DNA of 64,000 bases from Rhodoferax lacus (GTDB taxonomy: Bacteria > Pseudomonadota > Gammaproteobacteria > Burkholderiales > Burkholderiaceae_C), in contig NZ_QFZK01000007.1 in the NCBI RefSeq assembly GCF_003415675.1, positions 144,807-208,806 of the forward strand, in the 5' to 3' direction. Positions 52,644 through 62,773 of the stretch are shown here, piece by piece; positions within the stretch are counted from its first letter, which is position 1; every line of letters starts with the position of its first letter. Under the pieces are notes generated by a model. The model was not told the origin of the DNA and did not search any database. It worked only from the letters and a program-made list of their open reading frames with translations. The translations under genes and the position numbers were made by a program.

Positions 52644-53330
52644 ATGGGCCAAAATACTCCGCCCATTGGCATGCACACTCATACTGACAACGCTGTACCC
52701 GCCGCCACATCAGCGCAAGCCTTGGTCGCGCTGTGTTCCGGACTGATTCCTGTCTGGGTGCGCCATCTGGCAACCTCGCGCAGCCAGTCCGAGACAGCGG
52801 TCTCCGAGATGATGCAGGCCTTCTCCAGCATCACCCCGCATGTGCAACTGGCCGAGCGCCAGTCCCAGCAAATTGCAGATGCCCTGAACCAGGGCGACCC
52901 CTCCATTGCCGGGCTGGCACAAGCCTGCGAAAAGGCCATTGCCCCCTTGTTGCAAAACCCCGCCTTGCCAGCCGGTGGCGCAGACGCCATCGCGGCCGTG
53001 CTCACCCTGGTGCGCAACGCCGCTGGCACCATCGAGCAACTCAGCCAGCCCTTGTCCCAAGAGACCCAGTTGGTGGCCGAGCAGGTGGAGCGCATGTACA
53101 TAGGCTTTCAGTACCAGGACCGCATCAGCCAGCAGATCGCTTTGCTGGAGTCGGACATGGCCCGGCTGCAGGACGTGGCGGATGGACGCGTGACCGATAC
53201 GCCTGAACTGCAGGCCTGGCTGAGCCGGCTGGAGTCCCAGTACGCCATGGCCGACCAGCGGCAAAGCCATGCAGGCGCGCAGGAGCCGGGCGGTGGGGCA
53301 GGTGCGGATCAAGAAACGACATTTTTCTAA
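52644..53330 (+). CDS. CheZ-like protein with DxxxQ motif, first gene of the chemotaxis operon
   Basis: A 228-residue, mostly helical protein. Long amphipathic helices (about 45-85, 85-150 and 150-205) suggest a four-helix-bundle dimer. The segment FQYQDRISQQIALL at about 155-168 has Asp159 and Gln163 in the D-x-x-x-Q arrangement of CheZ, where FQDLTGQVI supplies the phosphatase Asp and Gln. After a Gly/Ala-rich linker the protein ends ETTFF, like the CheY-binding tail of CheZ. It lies 9 nt before a CheY gene. So I infer a CheY-phosphate phosphatase; overall sequence similarity to classic CheZ is not evident. Start ATG 52644; ATG 52671 is possible. Confidence 0.6.
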   Translation: MGQNTPPIGMHTHTDNAVPAATSAQALVALCSGLIPVWVRHLATSRSQSETAVSEMMQAFSSITPHVQLAERQSQQIADALNQGDPSIAGLAQACEKAIAPLLQNPALPAGGADAIAAVLTLVRNAAGTIEQLSQPLSQETQLVAEQVERMYIGFQYQDRISQQIALLESDMARLQDVADGRVTDTPELQAWLSRLESQYAMADQRQSHAGAQEPGGGAGADQETTFF

Positions 53331-53339
53331 GAGGTTGAA

Positions 53340-53705
53340 ATGGCAAAGACGATTTTGGTAATTGATGACTCCGCAAGCCTGCGCCAGGTAGTCAAGATGG
53401 CGCTGACCGGTGCCGGGTACGCCGTGCTGGAAGCGGGTGACGGCCAGGCCGCACTGGCCCTGCTGGACGGACGCCAGATCAACATGGTGGTGTGTGATGT
53501 GAACATGCCGGTGATGAATGGCATTGAATTCGTCAAGGCGGCCAAGGCGCTGCCGGCCTACAAGTTCCTGCCCATTCTGATGCTCACCACCGAAAGCCAG
53601 GAAGAGAAAAAGGAACAGGGCAAGGCCGCTGGTGCCAAGGCCTGGATGGTCAAGCCCTTTGCGCCTACCCAGTTGGTGAATGCCGTGTCCAAGCTTTGCA
53701 CCTGA
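53340..53705 (+). CDS. cheY: CheY-like single-domain response regulator
   Basis: A 121-residue receiver domain. It has the acidic pair Asp9-Asp10 (VIDDSASLRQ), the phospho-acceptor Asp53 in VVCDVNMPVMNG, Thr in LTTES and Lys in VKPFAPTQL. AAGAGG lies just before the ATG. With no output domain and a place before cheA, it is the motor-binding CheY of this system or a phosphate sink. Confidence 0.95.
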   Translation: MAKTILVIDDSASLRQVVKMALTGAGYAVLEAGDGQAALALLDGRQINMVVCDVNMPVMNGIEFVKAAKALPAYKFLPILMLTTESQEEKKEQGKAAGAKAWMVKPFAPTQLVNAVSKLCT

Positions 53706-53766
53706 GGTGTCCGCAGGACCTTGAAATGCAGGGCCTGCTACGGCCCGTAACGCTTTGGGAGAAGAC

Positions 53767-54075
53767 ATGGGTGAACGGTTTGAATTGCCTGCCGAACTGA
53801 ATATTTACGGCGCGCTGGAAATACGCGACACGCTGCTGGCGTGGGTGGCCGAGCAGACCGCCAAGGGCCGTGACCTGTTGAGCATTTCGGCTCGGGACGT
53901 GTCCGAGGTGGATGGCTCCGGCCTGCAACTGCTGGCCGCCTTGTCCAACAGCGGCACGCCATGGCGCCTGGTGGAAGCCAGCCCCGCGTTTGTGCAGGCC
54001 TGCCGCACCATCGGACTGGTGGACTGGCTGGACTCCCGCTATCTGAACACCGAAACCGGAGGGGCTGCGCCATGA
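53767..54075 (+). CDS. STAS-domain protein in the chemotaxis operon
   Basis: A 102-residue STAS protein (anti-sigma antagonist/MlaB-like fold). The strand and helix pattern holds, with EVDGSGLQLLAAL around residue 48-60, where the Ser after Asp-Gly is the phosphorylation position of the SpoIIAA-type. ATG 53767 follows GGGAGA; a TTG (53755) is less likely. Its stop overlaps the cheA start (ATGA). STAS genes in this place are common in betaproteobacterial che operons; their role is not established, perhaps binding CheA or a receptor. Confidence 0.85.
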   Translation: MGERFELPAELNIYGALEIRDTLLAWVAEQTAKGRDLLSISARDVSEVDGSGLQLLAALSNSGTPWRLVEASPAFVQACRTIGLVDWLDSRYLNTETGGAAP

Positions 54076-56252
54076 GCCTGGATGCTGACCTGGACTTTAT
54101 TGCGCAGGCCATGCCGGCCTTTATCAGCGAGGCTGCCGAGCAGATCGCTGCCATCGAGACCCTGCTGCTGGAGCTCGAAGAGCAGCCCGACAACCGCGAA
54201 CTGCTGGACTCGTTGTTTCGCTGCGCCCACACCGTCAAGGGCTCGGCCGGCATCTTCGGCCTGAACCGGGTGGTGGAGTTCACCCACCATGTGGAGACCC
54301 TGCTCGACAAAATGCGCGATGGCGATGTGGCCCTGACGCCCGCCATCAGCACCCTGCTGTTGCAGTGCAATGACCAGATCAAGTTCCTGGTGGACACCGC
54401 AGCCGATGAGAGCGCCGACACGCCGGACCAAAAAGACCTGCGCGCCGATCTGGTGATCCAGCTGCGCGCCATCACGGAAGCGGGCGCGGCGACTGCAGCG
54501 CCTGTGGCCGCGGCCGCAGCAGCACCCGCCAAGGATGCGGTGGTGGCCGGTGTCTGGCGCATTTCCGCACGCTTTGGCCCCGAGACCTTCCGCAACGGCA
54601 TGGACCCGCTGTCGATTGCGCGCTATTTGGCGGGCATGGGTGAAGTGGTGTCGGTGCGCTGCGGTGCCGATGGCGTGCCGCCCCTGATCAACCTGGATCC
54701 GGAGAGCTGCCACCTCAGTTTTGACATGGAGTTGCGCAGCAGCTCCAGCCGCGAAGACATCGAAGGCGCCTTCAGCTTTGTGATGGATGACTGCGAGCTC
54801 GATGTCGTGGCGCCCGAAACGCCAGACCAGAAGCTGGCCCGCGCCATCGAGGACATGCCGGGCACGCCGCGTCTGGGCGACATGCTGGTGTCCGTGGGCG
54901 CCGTGTCCCAGGACAAGCTTACCCAGGTGCTCAGCACCCAGGAGGCCAGCCGCGGCATGCCCGCGGTGGCCAAGGCCAAGATTGGCGACCTGCTGGAGTC
55001 GCAGGCCGGTGTCGCGCCCGAGGTGGTGGCCGCAGCCCTGGGCAAGCAGCAGAAGATGCGCGAAGCCGCACCCACGGAAGAGCGCTACATCCGGGTGCAG
55101 GCCGACCGGCTGGATGCGGTGATCAACCTGCTCGGCGAGCTGGTGATTGCCGGGGCCGGTGCGACCCTGCTGGCGCGTGCGACGCACACCGAGGCGCTGA
55201 TCGAAGCCAATCTGCACATGAACAGCCTGATCGAGGAAATCCGCAACGGCACCCTGGGCCTGCGCATGGTGCCCGTGGGCGAGACCTTCAGTCGCTTCCG
55301 CCGTGTGGTGCGCGACACCGCGTCCAGCCTGGGCAAGGAAGTGGCGTTCGAGATCGTCGGGGGGGATGCCGAACTTGACAAGTCCATGGTCGAAAAAATT
55401 GCCGACCCGCTGATGCACCTGGTGCGCAACTCGCTGGACCACGGCTTGGAGCCGCCGCAGGAACGCATTGCCGCGGGCAAGCCCGCTGCAGGCAAGCTGG
55501 TGCTGAGTGCGCGCCACGAAACCGGCGCCATCCTGATCCGCATCGAGGACGATGGCCGCGGCATCAACCGCGAGCGCGTGCTGCAGCGCGCCTGGAACCG
55601 CGGCCTGGTGGAGAACGGCGTGGTGCCGCCGGATGACGAGATCAACATGCTGATCTTCGAGCCCGGCTTCTCCACGGCTGAACAGGTTACCAACCTCTCG
55701 GGCCGTGGCGTGGGCATGGACGTGGTGCGCCGAAACATCGAAGCGCTGCGCGGCAGCCTGCGCCTCAACAGCAATCCGGGCAAAGGCCTGCAGGTGGACA
55801 TCCGTCTGCCGCTGACCCTGGCCATCATTGACGGCTTCATGGTCGGCGTGGGCCGCTCCACCTTTGTGCTGCCGCTGGAGTCGGTGGTGGAGGTGATCGA
55901 GTCCGGTGGCGACCATGTGCGCATCGACGAGCGCGGGCGCCACTGCGTGGAGCTGCGCGGAGCCACCCTGCCGGTGGTGCGCCTGCGCACGCTCTACACG
56001 GTCGAGTCCGAGTTGCCCGCGCGCGTCAGCGTGGTGGTGGTGAATTCGCCACGCGGCAAATACGGCATTGAAGTGGAAGTGCTGCTGGGCCAGAACCAGA
56101 CGGTGATCAAGCCGCTGGGCCGCCTGTTCGGGGCGCTGCGCGGCATCTCGGGCTCCAGCATTCTGGGCAATGGCGACGTGGCGCTGATCCTGGATGTGGT
56201 GTCGCTGGGCGATCTGGTCACCGGTGCCGATGTGCAAGCCGCGCTGGCTTGA
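54072..56252 (+). CDS. cheA: Chemotaxis histidine kinase CheA
   Basis: A 726-residue CheA. Order: HPt domain with the phospho-His53 (FRCAHTVKGSAG); an alpha-beta region with VWRISARFGPETFRNGMDPL (about 160-260); a further helical segment with PRLGDMLVSVGAVSQDKL (about 270-330); the dimerisation domain; the ATPase domain with N box HLVRNSLDHGLE, G1 EDDGRGIN and G2 GRGVGMDVV; and the C-terminal CheW-like domain. CheA passes phosphate to CheY and CheB. Classic P2 is not recognised. The ATG overlaps the STAS stop. Confidence 0.95.
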   Translation: MSLDADLDFIAQAMPAFISEAAEQIAAIETLLLELEEQPDNRELLDSLFRCAHTVKGSAGIFGLNRVVEFTHHVETLLDKMRDGDVALTPAISTLLLQCNDQIKFLVDTAADESADTPDQKDLRADLVIQLRAITEAGAATAAPVAAAAAAPAKDAVVAGVWRISARFGPETFRNGMDPLSIARYLAGMGEVVSVRCGADGVPPLINLDPESCHLSFDMELRSSSSREDIEGAFSFVMDDCELDVVAPETPDQKLARAIEDMPGTPRLGDMLVSVGAVSQDKLTQVLSTQEASRGMPAVAKAKIGDLLESQAGVAPEVVAAALGKQQKMREAAPTEERYIRVQADRLDAVINLLGELVIAGAGATLLARATHTEALIEANLHMNSLIEEIRNGTLGLRMVPVGETFSRFRRVVRDTASSLGKEVAFEIVGGDAELDKSMVEKIADPLMHLVRNSLDHGLEPPQERIAAGKPAAGKLVLSARHETGAILIRIEDDGRGINRERVLQRAWNRGLVENGVVPPDDEINMLIFEPGFSTAEQVTNLSGRGVGMDVVRRNIEALRGSLRLNSNPGKGLQVDIRLPLTLAIIDGFMVGVGRSTFVLPLESVVEVIESGGDHVRIDERGRHCVELRGATLPVVRLRTLYTVESELPARVSVVVVNSPRGKYGIEVEVLLGQNQTVIKPLGRLFGALRGISGSSILGNGDVALILDVVSLGDLVTGADVQAALA

Positions 56253-56297
56253 ACCACGACGTGCCCTTGGGCAATCAAAACAAATGGAACTGAACTG

Positions 56298-58382
56298 ATG
56301 CAAAAGCAGCAATCCTCCTGGATAGGACGACTTTTCAATGGGGCCGCCATGGAGCGGCGCATTGCCGAGCTCGAAGCCGAGCTCAAGGTGCGCACCGACA
56401 TCATGAACCTGACCAGCATCGTCTCCGAGGCGGACAAAAAGGGCGACATCCTCAGCATCAATGACAAGTTCATCGAGGTATCCAAGTACAGTGCCAAGGA
56501 ACTCATAGGCCAGCCGCACAGCACCACGCGCCACCCGGACATGCCGCGTGAGACCTTCAAGCTGCTGTGGTCCACCATCGGGCGCGGCGACATCTTCCGC
56601 GGCATCATCAAGAACCGGGCCAAGGACGGCACACCGTACTACGTGGATGCGGTGGTGGCGCCCATCCTGGGCGACAACGGCAAACCCCTGAAGTACCTGG
56701 GCGTGCGCTACGACATCACAGCGGCTGAGACCGAGCGCCAGAACGCCGCGGGCATCCTCAAGGCCATCGACGCGTCATACGCCTATATCGAATTCGACCT
56801 GGCGGGCAACGTGCTGCAGGCCAATGCCAATTTCCTCACAACCATGGGCTACCAGCTCGCAGAGATCCAGGGCCGGCACCACCGCCTGTTCTGCGCGCCT
56901 GCAATCTTCAATGCGCCCGCGTACCAGCAGTTCTGGGCCGACCTGAACCAGGGCAAGCCGCAGAACGCAGTCTTCCAGCGCGTTGGCAAATCGGGCCAAG
57001 ATATCTACTTGCAGGCGGTCTATGCACCGGTGACCGACGAGATGGGTCGCGTCGTCAAGATCGCGAAGATTGCCACCGACGTGACGGCCGATGTCACGGC
57101 GGCCACCATGCTCAAAACGGCGGTGGAGCAGGCCAACCGCGTCACCTCGGCGGCGCAGCGCGGTGACCTGAGCCAGCGCATTGACCTGAAGGGCCTGAGC
57201 GGCCCGGTGGCCTCCCTGTGCGTGGGGGTGAACGAGCTGATAGAGACATCCTCGGTTATTTTTGCCGATGTGGGCCGCGTGATGGGTGCCTTGTCCGAAG
57301 GTGATTTGTCGCAGCGCATGACCCACGACTACGTGGGCACCTTTGCCGACTTGCAGCGCGATGCCAATGACGCCAGTGAAAAAATCAGCGGTGTGGTGTC
57401 CGACATGGGGCGCATGTTTTCTGCGCTGGCCGGGGGCGACCTGAGCCAGCGCATCACGCGCACCATGCAAGGAGCCTTTGACCAGGTCAAGTCCGATGCC
57501 AATGCCAGCAGCCAGAAGCTCTCCGACATCATTGACGAGGTGCGCGCGGCGGCCGATGCGCTCACGGGTGCGGCCAGCCAGGTGAGTGCCACGGCCCAGT
57601 CGTTGTCCCAGGCCGCCAGCGAACAGGCTGCCAGCGTGGAGCAGACCACCGCCTCCATAGACACCATGTCGGCCTCGATTGCGCAAAACAGCGACAACGC
57701 CCGCATCACCGATGGCATGGCCACCAAGACCAGCACCGAAGCCGTCGATGGCGGCAGTGCCGTCAGCCAGACGGTGGTGGCCATGAAGCAGATTGCCTCC
57801 AAGATCGGCATCGTGGACGACATTGCCTACCAGACCAATCTGCTGGCGCTCAATGCCGCCATCGAGGCCGCCCGTGCCGGTGAGCACGGCAAGGGCTTCG
57901 CCGTGGTGGCCGCCGAGGTGCGCAAGCTGGCCGAGCGCAGCCAGCAGGCCGCGCGGGAAATCGGTGACCTGGCGGGCAACAGCGTCTCTACTGCCGAGCG
58001 CGCAGGCCGATTGCTCGACGCCATCGTGCCCAGCATCCAGAAGACCAGTGAGCTGGTGCAGGAGATCGCCGCGGCCAGCGCCGAGCAAAGCGAGTCGGTC
58101 ACACAGATTGGCGGCGCCATGGGACAACTGAGCCAGGCTACGCAGCAGAACGCATCGGCTTCCGAGGAGTTGGCGGCCACCAGCGAAGAACTGTCAGCCC
58201 AGGCCGAGCAGTTGCAGGAGTCGGTGGCCTTCTTTGGCGCTGGAAGTGGCCCTGCCACCAACGGACCCAGCCGTCTGGATTTGGCCAAGCCGCGCAAGTC
58301 CACCACGCTGCCGCGCCTTGGCGCCCAGCCAACCCCCGCAGCCGTGCGGGGTAGCGGATCTTCCAATTTCAGGCCTTATTGA
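56298..58382 (+). CDS. Soluble PAS-type chemoreceptor
   Basis: A 694-residue chemoreceptor without membrane segments. Two PAS domains (about 35-150 and 155-270), the first with the Aer-like [13 protein letters not shown] signature of FAD-binding PAS, suggest redox or energy sensing. Three successive GDLSQR repeats (about 290, 335 and 385) form a poly-HAMP-like linker. The signalling domain has [20 protein letters not shown] with the tip hairpin. The last residues are NFRPY, a pentapeptide that fits the CheR/CheB-tether pattern. It is between cheA and cheW. Confidence 0.9.
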   Translation: MQKQQSSWIGRLFNGAAMERRIAELEAELKVRTDIMNLTSIVSEADKKGDILSINDKFIEVSKYSAKELIGQPHSTTRHPDMPRETFKLLWSTIGRGDIFRGIIKNRAKDGTPYYVDAVVAPILGDNGKPLKYLGVRYDITAAETERQNAAGILKAIDASYAYIEFDLAGNVLQANANFLTTMGYQLAEIQGRHHRLFCAPAIFNAPAYQQFWADLNQGKPQNAVFQRVGKSGQDIYLQAVYAPVTDEMGRVVKIAKIATDVTADVTAATMLKTAVEQANRVTSAAQRGDLSQRIDLKGLSGPVASLCVGVNELIETSSVIFADVGRVMGALSEGDLSQRMTHDYVGTFADLQRDANDASEKISGVVSDMGRMFSALAGGDLSQRITRTMQGAFDQVKSDANASSQKLSDIIDEVRAAADALTGAASQVSATAQSLSQAASEQAASVEQTTASIDTMSASIAQNSDNARITDGMATKTSTEAVDGGSAVSQTVVAMKQIASKIGIVDDIAYQTNLLALNAAIEAARAGEHGKGFAVVAAEVRKLAERSQQAAREIGDLAGNSVSTAERAGRLLDAIVPSIQKTSELVQEIAAASAEQSESVTQIGGAMGQLSQATQQNASASEELAATSEELSAQAEQLQESVAFFGAGSGPATNGPSRLDLAKPRKSTTLPRLGAQPTPAAVRGSGSSNFRPY

Positions 58383-58396
58383 GAGAAAGCTACGCC

Positions 58397-58906
58397 ATGC
58401 AAGTTGAAAGCGCACCTCCATCCACAGGGAAGGCCAGTACCGGCCCGACCCTGCAGTACCTGACTTTCTCGCTGGGCGATGAACTGTTTGCCATGGACAT
58501 CCGCAGCGTGCGCGAAATCATCCAGCACAGCAATATGACCATGGTGCCACTGATGCCGGAGTTTGTGCGCGGCGTCATCAACCTGCGCGGCTCCGTGGTG
58601 CCGGTGATTGACCTGCAGTCGCGCTTCGGGCGCGCACGGGCAACGCTTGGCAAGAAGACCTGCATCATTATTTTTGACGCCGGTCAGGCCGAAGAAAGAG
58701 TGGAGCTGGGACTGCTGGTCGACTCGGTCAGTGAGGTGATCGACATCGCCCAGGCCGACGTGGAGCCTGCGCCCCAGTTTGGCACCTCCATCCGGCGTGA
58801 CTTCGTCCACGGCATCGGCAAAGTGGGCCAGGAATTCATTGTCATCCTGTCCCCCGAGCGCGCCCTGGACATCAACGAAATGGCCACGCTGGTCCAACAA
58901 GCCTGA
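58397..58906 (+). CDS. cheW: Chemotaxis adaptor CheW
   Basis: A 169-residue CheW that ties receptors to CheA. The domain starts at about 25 ([16 protein letters not shown]), with [27 protein letters not shown] read in two parts: [15 protein letters not shown] and VVPVIDL. ATG 58397 is preceded by GAGAGAAAG; a TTG start just before overlaps the MCP stop. It sits between two receptors. Confidence 0.95.
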   Translation: MQVESAPPSTGKASTGPTLQYLTFSLGDELFAMDIRSVREIIQHSNMTMVPLMPEFVRGVINLRGSVVPVIDLQSRFGRARATLGKKTCIIIFDAGQAEERVELGLLVDSVSEVIDIAQADVEPAPQFGTSIRRDFVHGIGKVGQEFIVILSPERALDINEMATLVQQA

Positions 58907-58920
58907 ATTCCCTTCGCACC

Positions 58921-61443
58921 ATGAAACTGTCCATCCGCTCGCGCATCCTGTTGGGCTTTGCGCTGCCCATTGTTTTCTTTATCGGCTTTACCCTGTGGCT
59001 CAGCGGCCAGCTCGCTGGCGTCAAGCAGAGCATGGTGACTGTGTCTGAAGAAGGAGTGAAATACGCCCTGCTGGCAGCCCGCATAGACAAGAACGTGGTG
59101 CAGATCCAGCAGTTCCTGTCCGACGTGTCAGCCACCCGTGCCAAGGACGGGCTGGATGACGGCTTCAAAAACGCCCAGGATAATTTCGACGCGCTCAACG
59201 CCGCGCTGACCGAGTTCGAGCAGCACTTTTCCAAGACCGGTGACAGCCAGTCGGTGCAGCGCATCCAGGCCATCAGGGCCGGTGCGGAACGTTACTTTGC
59301 GGTGGGCCAGGCCATGGCCAAAGCCTATGTGGCGGACGGCCCCGAGGCGGGCAACAAGCTGATGGGCGGCTTTGACGGTGCCAGCGAAGAGTTGCAGAAG
59401 CTGCTGGAGCCTTTTGTCAAAGCGCAGTTGGACCAGATGCAAGGCCAGGTAGCAGCATCGGTAGAAAGTGCCGACCATATCTTGCAGACGGCGCTGACGA
59501 TCGTGGCACTCACGGTGCTGGCCGCAGTGCTGCTGGCCTGGGTGGTGACCTCCAGTATTACCCGCCCGCTTGCCAAAGCCCTGGGTGTGGCCAACCAGGT
59601 CGCAGCAGGCCGCCTGGACACGGTGATTGAGGCAGACCAGAGCGAAATCGGCCAACTGCTCGCACCTCTGGCCAAGATGAAGGACACCTTGCTGCAGTTT
59701 GAGGCTGCGCAGGTCGAACTGTCGCGCCAGCATGCCAACGGCATGCTGGATTACCAGATGCCGGTGCAGTCCCTGGAGGGCGTGTACCGCAACATGGGCG
59801 AGTCCATCAACACCCTGGTCCAGTCGCACATCCACGACACCATGCAGGTGGTGGCCACTGTCAGTGCCTATGCCGATGGACGGCTCGGTGTGGTGCTGCC
59901 ACCCTTGCCGGGCGACAAGGCGCGTATCAACGAGGCCATCAACCGGGTGCAGAAGTCTCTGCAGGAAGCCGCGGCCGCGGCTGAGTTCAACCAGCGCATC
60001 CGCCTGTCGCTGGACAGCCTGCCCGTGTGTGTGACCGTGTCCAACGCAGAGGCCCTGCTGGTGCATGCCACGCCACCGGCCAAGGAACTGCTCAAGCTGT
60101 TTGGCGGCGCCAGTTTCAATACCGATGCCTTCTATGGCAACAAGCTCAGCACCCTGTTCAAGAGTGCCGATGACGCCACCCGTTTTGACCAGGCCGTGCG
60201 CTCGGGTGAAACCGTGGACATGGAAATCCAGGGACGCAAGCTGCGCCTGCTGGCCCGCCCGGTGCACAACGAGGCGGGCACCGCCATCGGCCGCATCACC
60301 CACTGGATAGACCGCACCGACGACATTGCCTCCGAGCAGGAAGTCTCCGACATCGTGGCCGCCGCTGTGCAGGGCGACCTGTCCGGCCGGGTGGACATGC
60401 AAGGCAAGACCGGCTTCTTTGCCAGCCTGTCTGCCGCCATGAACCAGCTGCTGGAAACCAGCGAAGGCGTCATGGGCGACACCGCGCAAGCCTTGGCCGC
60501 TCTGGCCCAGGGCGACCTGACGCACCGCATCACGCGCGACTATGCCGGCCTGTTTGGCGAGGTCAAGGCCAGTGCCAACGCCACGGCCGACAACCTGACA
60601 CGGGTGATAGACGAGGTGCGCTCGGCCAGCGACGCCCTCAGTGGCGCGGCCGACCAGGTCAGCACCACGGCCCAGTCGCTGTCGCAATCGGCCAGCGAGC
60701 AGGCCTCCAGCGTGGAGCAGACCACCGCTTCCATCGATGTCATGTCTGCATCGATCGCCCAGAACAGCGACAACGCCACCGCCACCAATGGCATGGCCAC
60801 CAAGACCAGCGCCGAAGCCACCCAGGGCGGCCAGGCAGTCAGCCAGACCGTCAGCGCCATGAAACAAATAGCGTCCAAGATCGGCATAGTGGATGACATC
60901 GCCTACCAAACCAATCTGCTGGCCCTGAATGCTGCGATTGAGGCGGCACGCGCCGGCGAGCACGGCAAGGGCTTTGCCGTGGTGGCGGCCGAGGTGCGCA
61001 AGCTGGCCGAGCGCAGCCAGTTGGCGGCCAAGGAAATTGGCGACCTGGCCGGCAGCAGCGTGGCCACCGCAGAGCGCGCAGGCAAACTGCTCGACCAGAT
61101 CGTGCCCAGCATCCAGAAGACCAGCGAGCTGGTGCAGGAGATCGCCGCAGCCAGCACCGAGCAAAGTGAATCGGTGGTGCAGATTGGCGGTGCCATGGGG
61201 CAGCTCAGCCAGGCCACGCAGCAAAACGCGTCGGCCTCCGAGGAGCTGGCGGCCACCAGCGAAGAGCTCTCGGCCCAGGCCGAGCAGCTGCAACAAAGCA
61301 TTGCGTTCTTCAAGACCGGTGAAAGCACGGTGTCCAAGCGTTCCAGTCCGGCGGCCGCTGTGGAGCGCCGGGCCCATGCGCCACGCCTGACTCACAAGGT
61401 GACTCCCGCGGCTGTTCGCGGCGGCAACTTCCGTCCCTATTAA
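58921..61443 (+). CDS. Membrane chemoreceptor with PAS domain
   Basis: An 840-residue receptor. TM1 at about 10-30 and TM2 at 191-210 bracket a ~160-residue helical periplasmic sensor. HAMP follows; then linker, PAS-like domain (about 345-465) and a second HAMP-like repeat ([16 protein letters not shown]). The signalling domain is nearly the same as in the soluble receptor two genes before ([16 protein letters not shown]). It also ends NFRPY. Ligand unknown. Confidence 0.92.
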   Translation: MKLSIRSRILLGFALPIVFFIGFTLWLSGQLAGVKQSMVTVSEEGVKYALLAARIDKNVVQIQQFLSDVSATRAKDGLDDGFKNAQDNFDALNAALTEFEQHFSKTGDSQSVQRIQAIRAGAERYFAVGQAMAKAYVADGPEAGNKLMGGFDGASEELQKLLEPFVKAQLDQMQGQVAASVESADHILQTALTIVALTVLAAVLLAWVVTSSITRPLAKALGVANQVAAGRLDTVIEADQSEIGQLLAPLAKMKDTLLQFEAAQVELSRQHANGMLDYQMPVQSLEGVYRNMGESINTLVQSHIHDTMQVVATVSAYADGRLGVVLPPLPGDKARINEAINRVQKSLQEAAAAAEFNQRIRLSLDSLPVCVTVSNAEALLVHATPPAKELLKLFGGASFNTDAFYGNKLSTLFKSADDATRFDQAVRSGETVDMEIQGRKLRLLARPVHNEAGTAIGRITHWIDRTDDIASEQEVSDIVAAAVQGDLSGRVDMQGKTGFFASLSAAMNQLLETSEGVMGDTAQALAALAQGDLTHRITRDYAGLFGEVKASANATADNLTRVIDEVRSASDALSGAADQVSTTAQSLSQSASEQASSVEQTTASIDVMSASIAQNSDNATATNGMATKTSAEATQGGQAVSQTVSAMKQIASKIGIVDDIAYQTNLLALNAAIEAARAGEHGKGFAVVAAEVRKLAERSQLAAKEIGDLAGSSVATAERAGKLLDQIVPSIQKTSELVQEIAAASTEQSESVVQIGGAMGQLSQATQQNASASEELAATSEELSAQAEQLQQSIAFFKTGESTVSKRSSPAAAVERRAHAPRLTHKVTPAAVRGGNFRPY

Positions 61444-61452
61444 AGGCATCTA

Positions 61453-62271
61453 TTGGCCAACCTTGTATTCAGCGACCAGGAATTCCAGCGCATAGCCGAC
61501 CTGATGTACGGCGCGGCGGGCCTGTCCTTTAACGACTCGAAAAAGTCGCTGATTCATTCGCGCCTGGCGCCGCGCATCCAGAAGATGGGCTTTGGCAGCT
61601 TTGCCGACTACATCGCCATGCTGGAGGATGAGTCGCAGGCGGCCGAGTTCCAGATGGCCGTGGACCTGCTCACCACCAACGAGACCTACTTTTTCCGCGA
61701 GCCCAAGCACTACGACCTGTTGCAGCAGGAGCTGCCCCAGTTTGCCAACAAGGCGGGGCTCTCGGTGTGGAGTGCAGCCAGTTCGTTCGGTGACGAGGCC
61801 TACAGCACCGCCATGCTGATGACGGACTTGCAGACCGCCGGACGCATCGGGCCCAACTGGTCCATCCTGGCCACCGACATCAGCCACCGCGTGCTGCTCA
61901 GTGCCAAGGAGGCGGTGTTCCCGCAGGACCGGCTGCGCGCTGTGACACCCGAGCGCTTGCGCCGCTACTGCCTGCGCGGCGAAGGGCCCTCCGAAGGTCA
62001 GGTTCTGCTGCAGGACAAGATCCGCCAGCGCGTGCAGTTTGGCCAGCTCAATCTGTGCAAACCATTTGGCGGGCTGGGGCCGTTTGACGTCATTTTCCTG
62101 CGCAATGTGCTGATTTACTTCGACCCGCCCACCAAGGTGGATGTGGTGGACCGGGTGCTTTCCCTGCTCAAGCCAGGAGGTCTGTTTTTTCTGGGTACGG
62201 CCGAAGGCCGGGTGCCGTGCAAGACGCCTCTTCAGACCGTGATCCCCGGCGCCTTCCGAAAGGCCGCCTGA
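61453..62271 (+). CDS. cheR: Chemoreceptor methyltransferase CheR
   Basis: A 272-residue CheR that methylates receptor glutamates. The N-terminal helical domain (about 1-75) is followed by TNETYFFREPKHY and the SAM-binding region VWSAASSFGDEAYSTAML (usually WSAACSTGEEPYS), ATDIS and FDVIFLRNVLIYFD. The start is TTG at 61453 with AAAGG 6 nt before; no ATG lies near. It overlaps cheD by 1 nt (TGATG). Confidence 0.95.
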   Translation: MANLVFSDQEFQRIADLMYGAAGLSFNDSKKSLIHSRLAPRIQKMGFGSFADYIAMLEDESQAAEFQMAVDLLTTNETYFFREPKHYDLLQQELPQFANKAGLSVWSAASSFGDEAYSTAMLMTDLQTAGRIGPNWSILATDISHRVLLSAKEAVFPQDRLRAVTPERLRRYCLRGEGPSEGQVLLQDKIRQRVQFGQLNLCKPFGGLGPFDVIFLRNVLIYFDPPTKVDVVDRVLSLLKPGGLFFLGTAEGRVPCKTPLQTVIPGAFRKAA

Positions 62272-62771
62272 TGGCCACGCAGCTCAAGCAAGCCCGGAGT
62301 CCCGGCGCCCCGGTGGAATTGATGCCGGGAGATGTCACGCTGGGCCCTACCGGTGCGCAGTTCAAGACCCTGCTGGGTTCCTGCGTATCCGTCATCCTGA
62401 CCGATCCGCGGCGCACGGTGGGCAGCATGTGCCACATCGTGCATGTGGGCACGCCCAATGCCGAAAACCGCCACAACACCGCCTATGGCGTGGCTGCCAT
62501 GCACACCATGTTTACCGAGCTGCGCGCCAAAGGCATCAACCCGCGCATGTGTGAAGCCTATGTGTATGGCGGTGGCAATATGTTCCCGCAGCTGTTTCGC
62601 GAAAAGCATGTGGGCAGCAACAATGTGGACTGGGTCATGAACTATCTTGAAACCCACGGCGTACCTGTGGTCGACCAGTGCCTGGGTGGTACTGGTTACC
62701 GCAAGGTGAGTTGGATAGTAGGGCAGCAAGACCCCGTCGTAGAAACCGTATTTCCGGAACAAGGTAGATAA
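62271..62771 (+). CDS. cheD: Chemoreceptor glutamine deamidase CheD
   Basis: A 166-residue CheD that deamidates receptor Gln residues. The active-site Cys is in LLGSCVSVIL and the His in MCHIVHVG; EAYVYGGGNMFP follows. Start ATG 62271 overlaps cheR. The C-terminal VSWIVGQQDPVVE is variable. It is 2 nt before cheB. Confidence 0.95.
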   Translation: MATQLKQARSPGAPVELMPGDVTLGPTGAQFKTLLGSCVSVILTDPRRTVGSMCHIVHVGTPNAENRHNTAYGVAAMHTMFTELRAKGINPRMCEAYVYGGGNMFPQLFREKHVGSNNVDWVMNYLETHGVPVVDQCLGGTGYRKVSWIVGQQDPVVETVFPEQGR

Positions 62772-62773
62772 AA

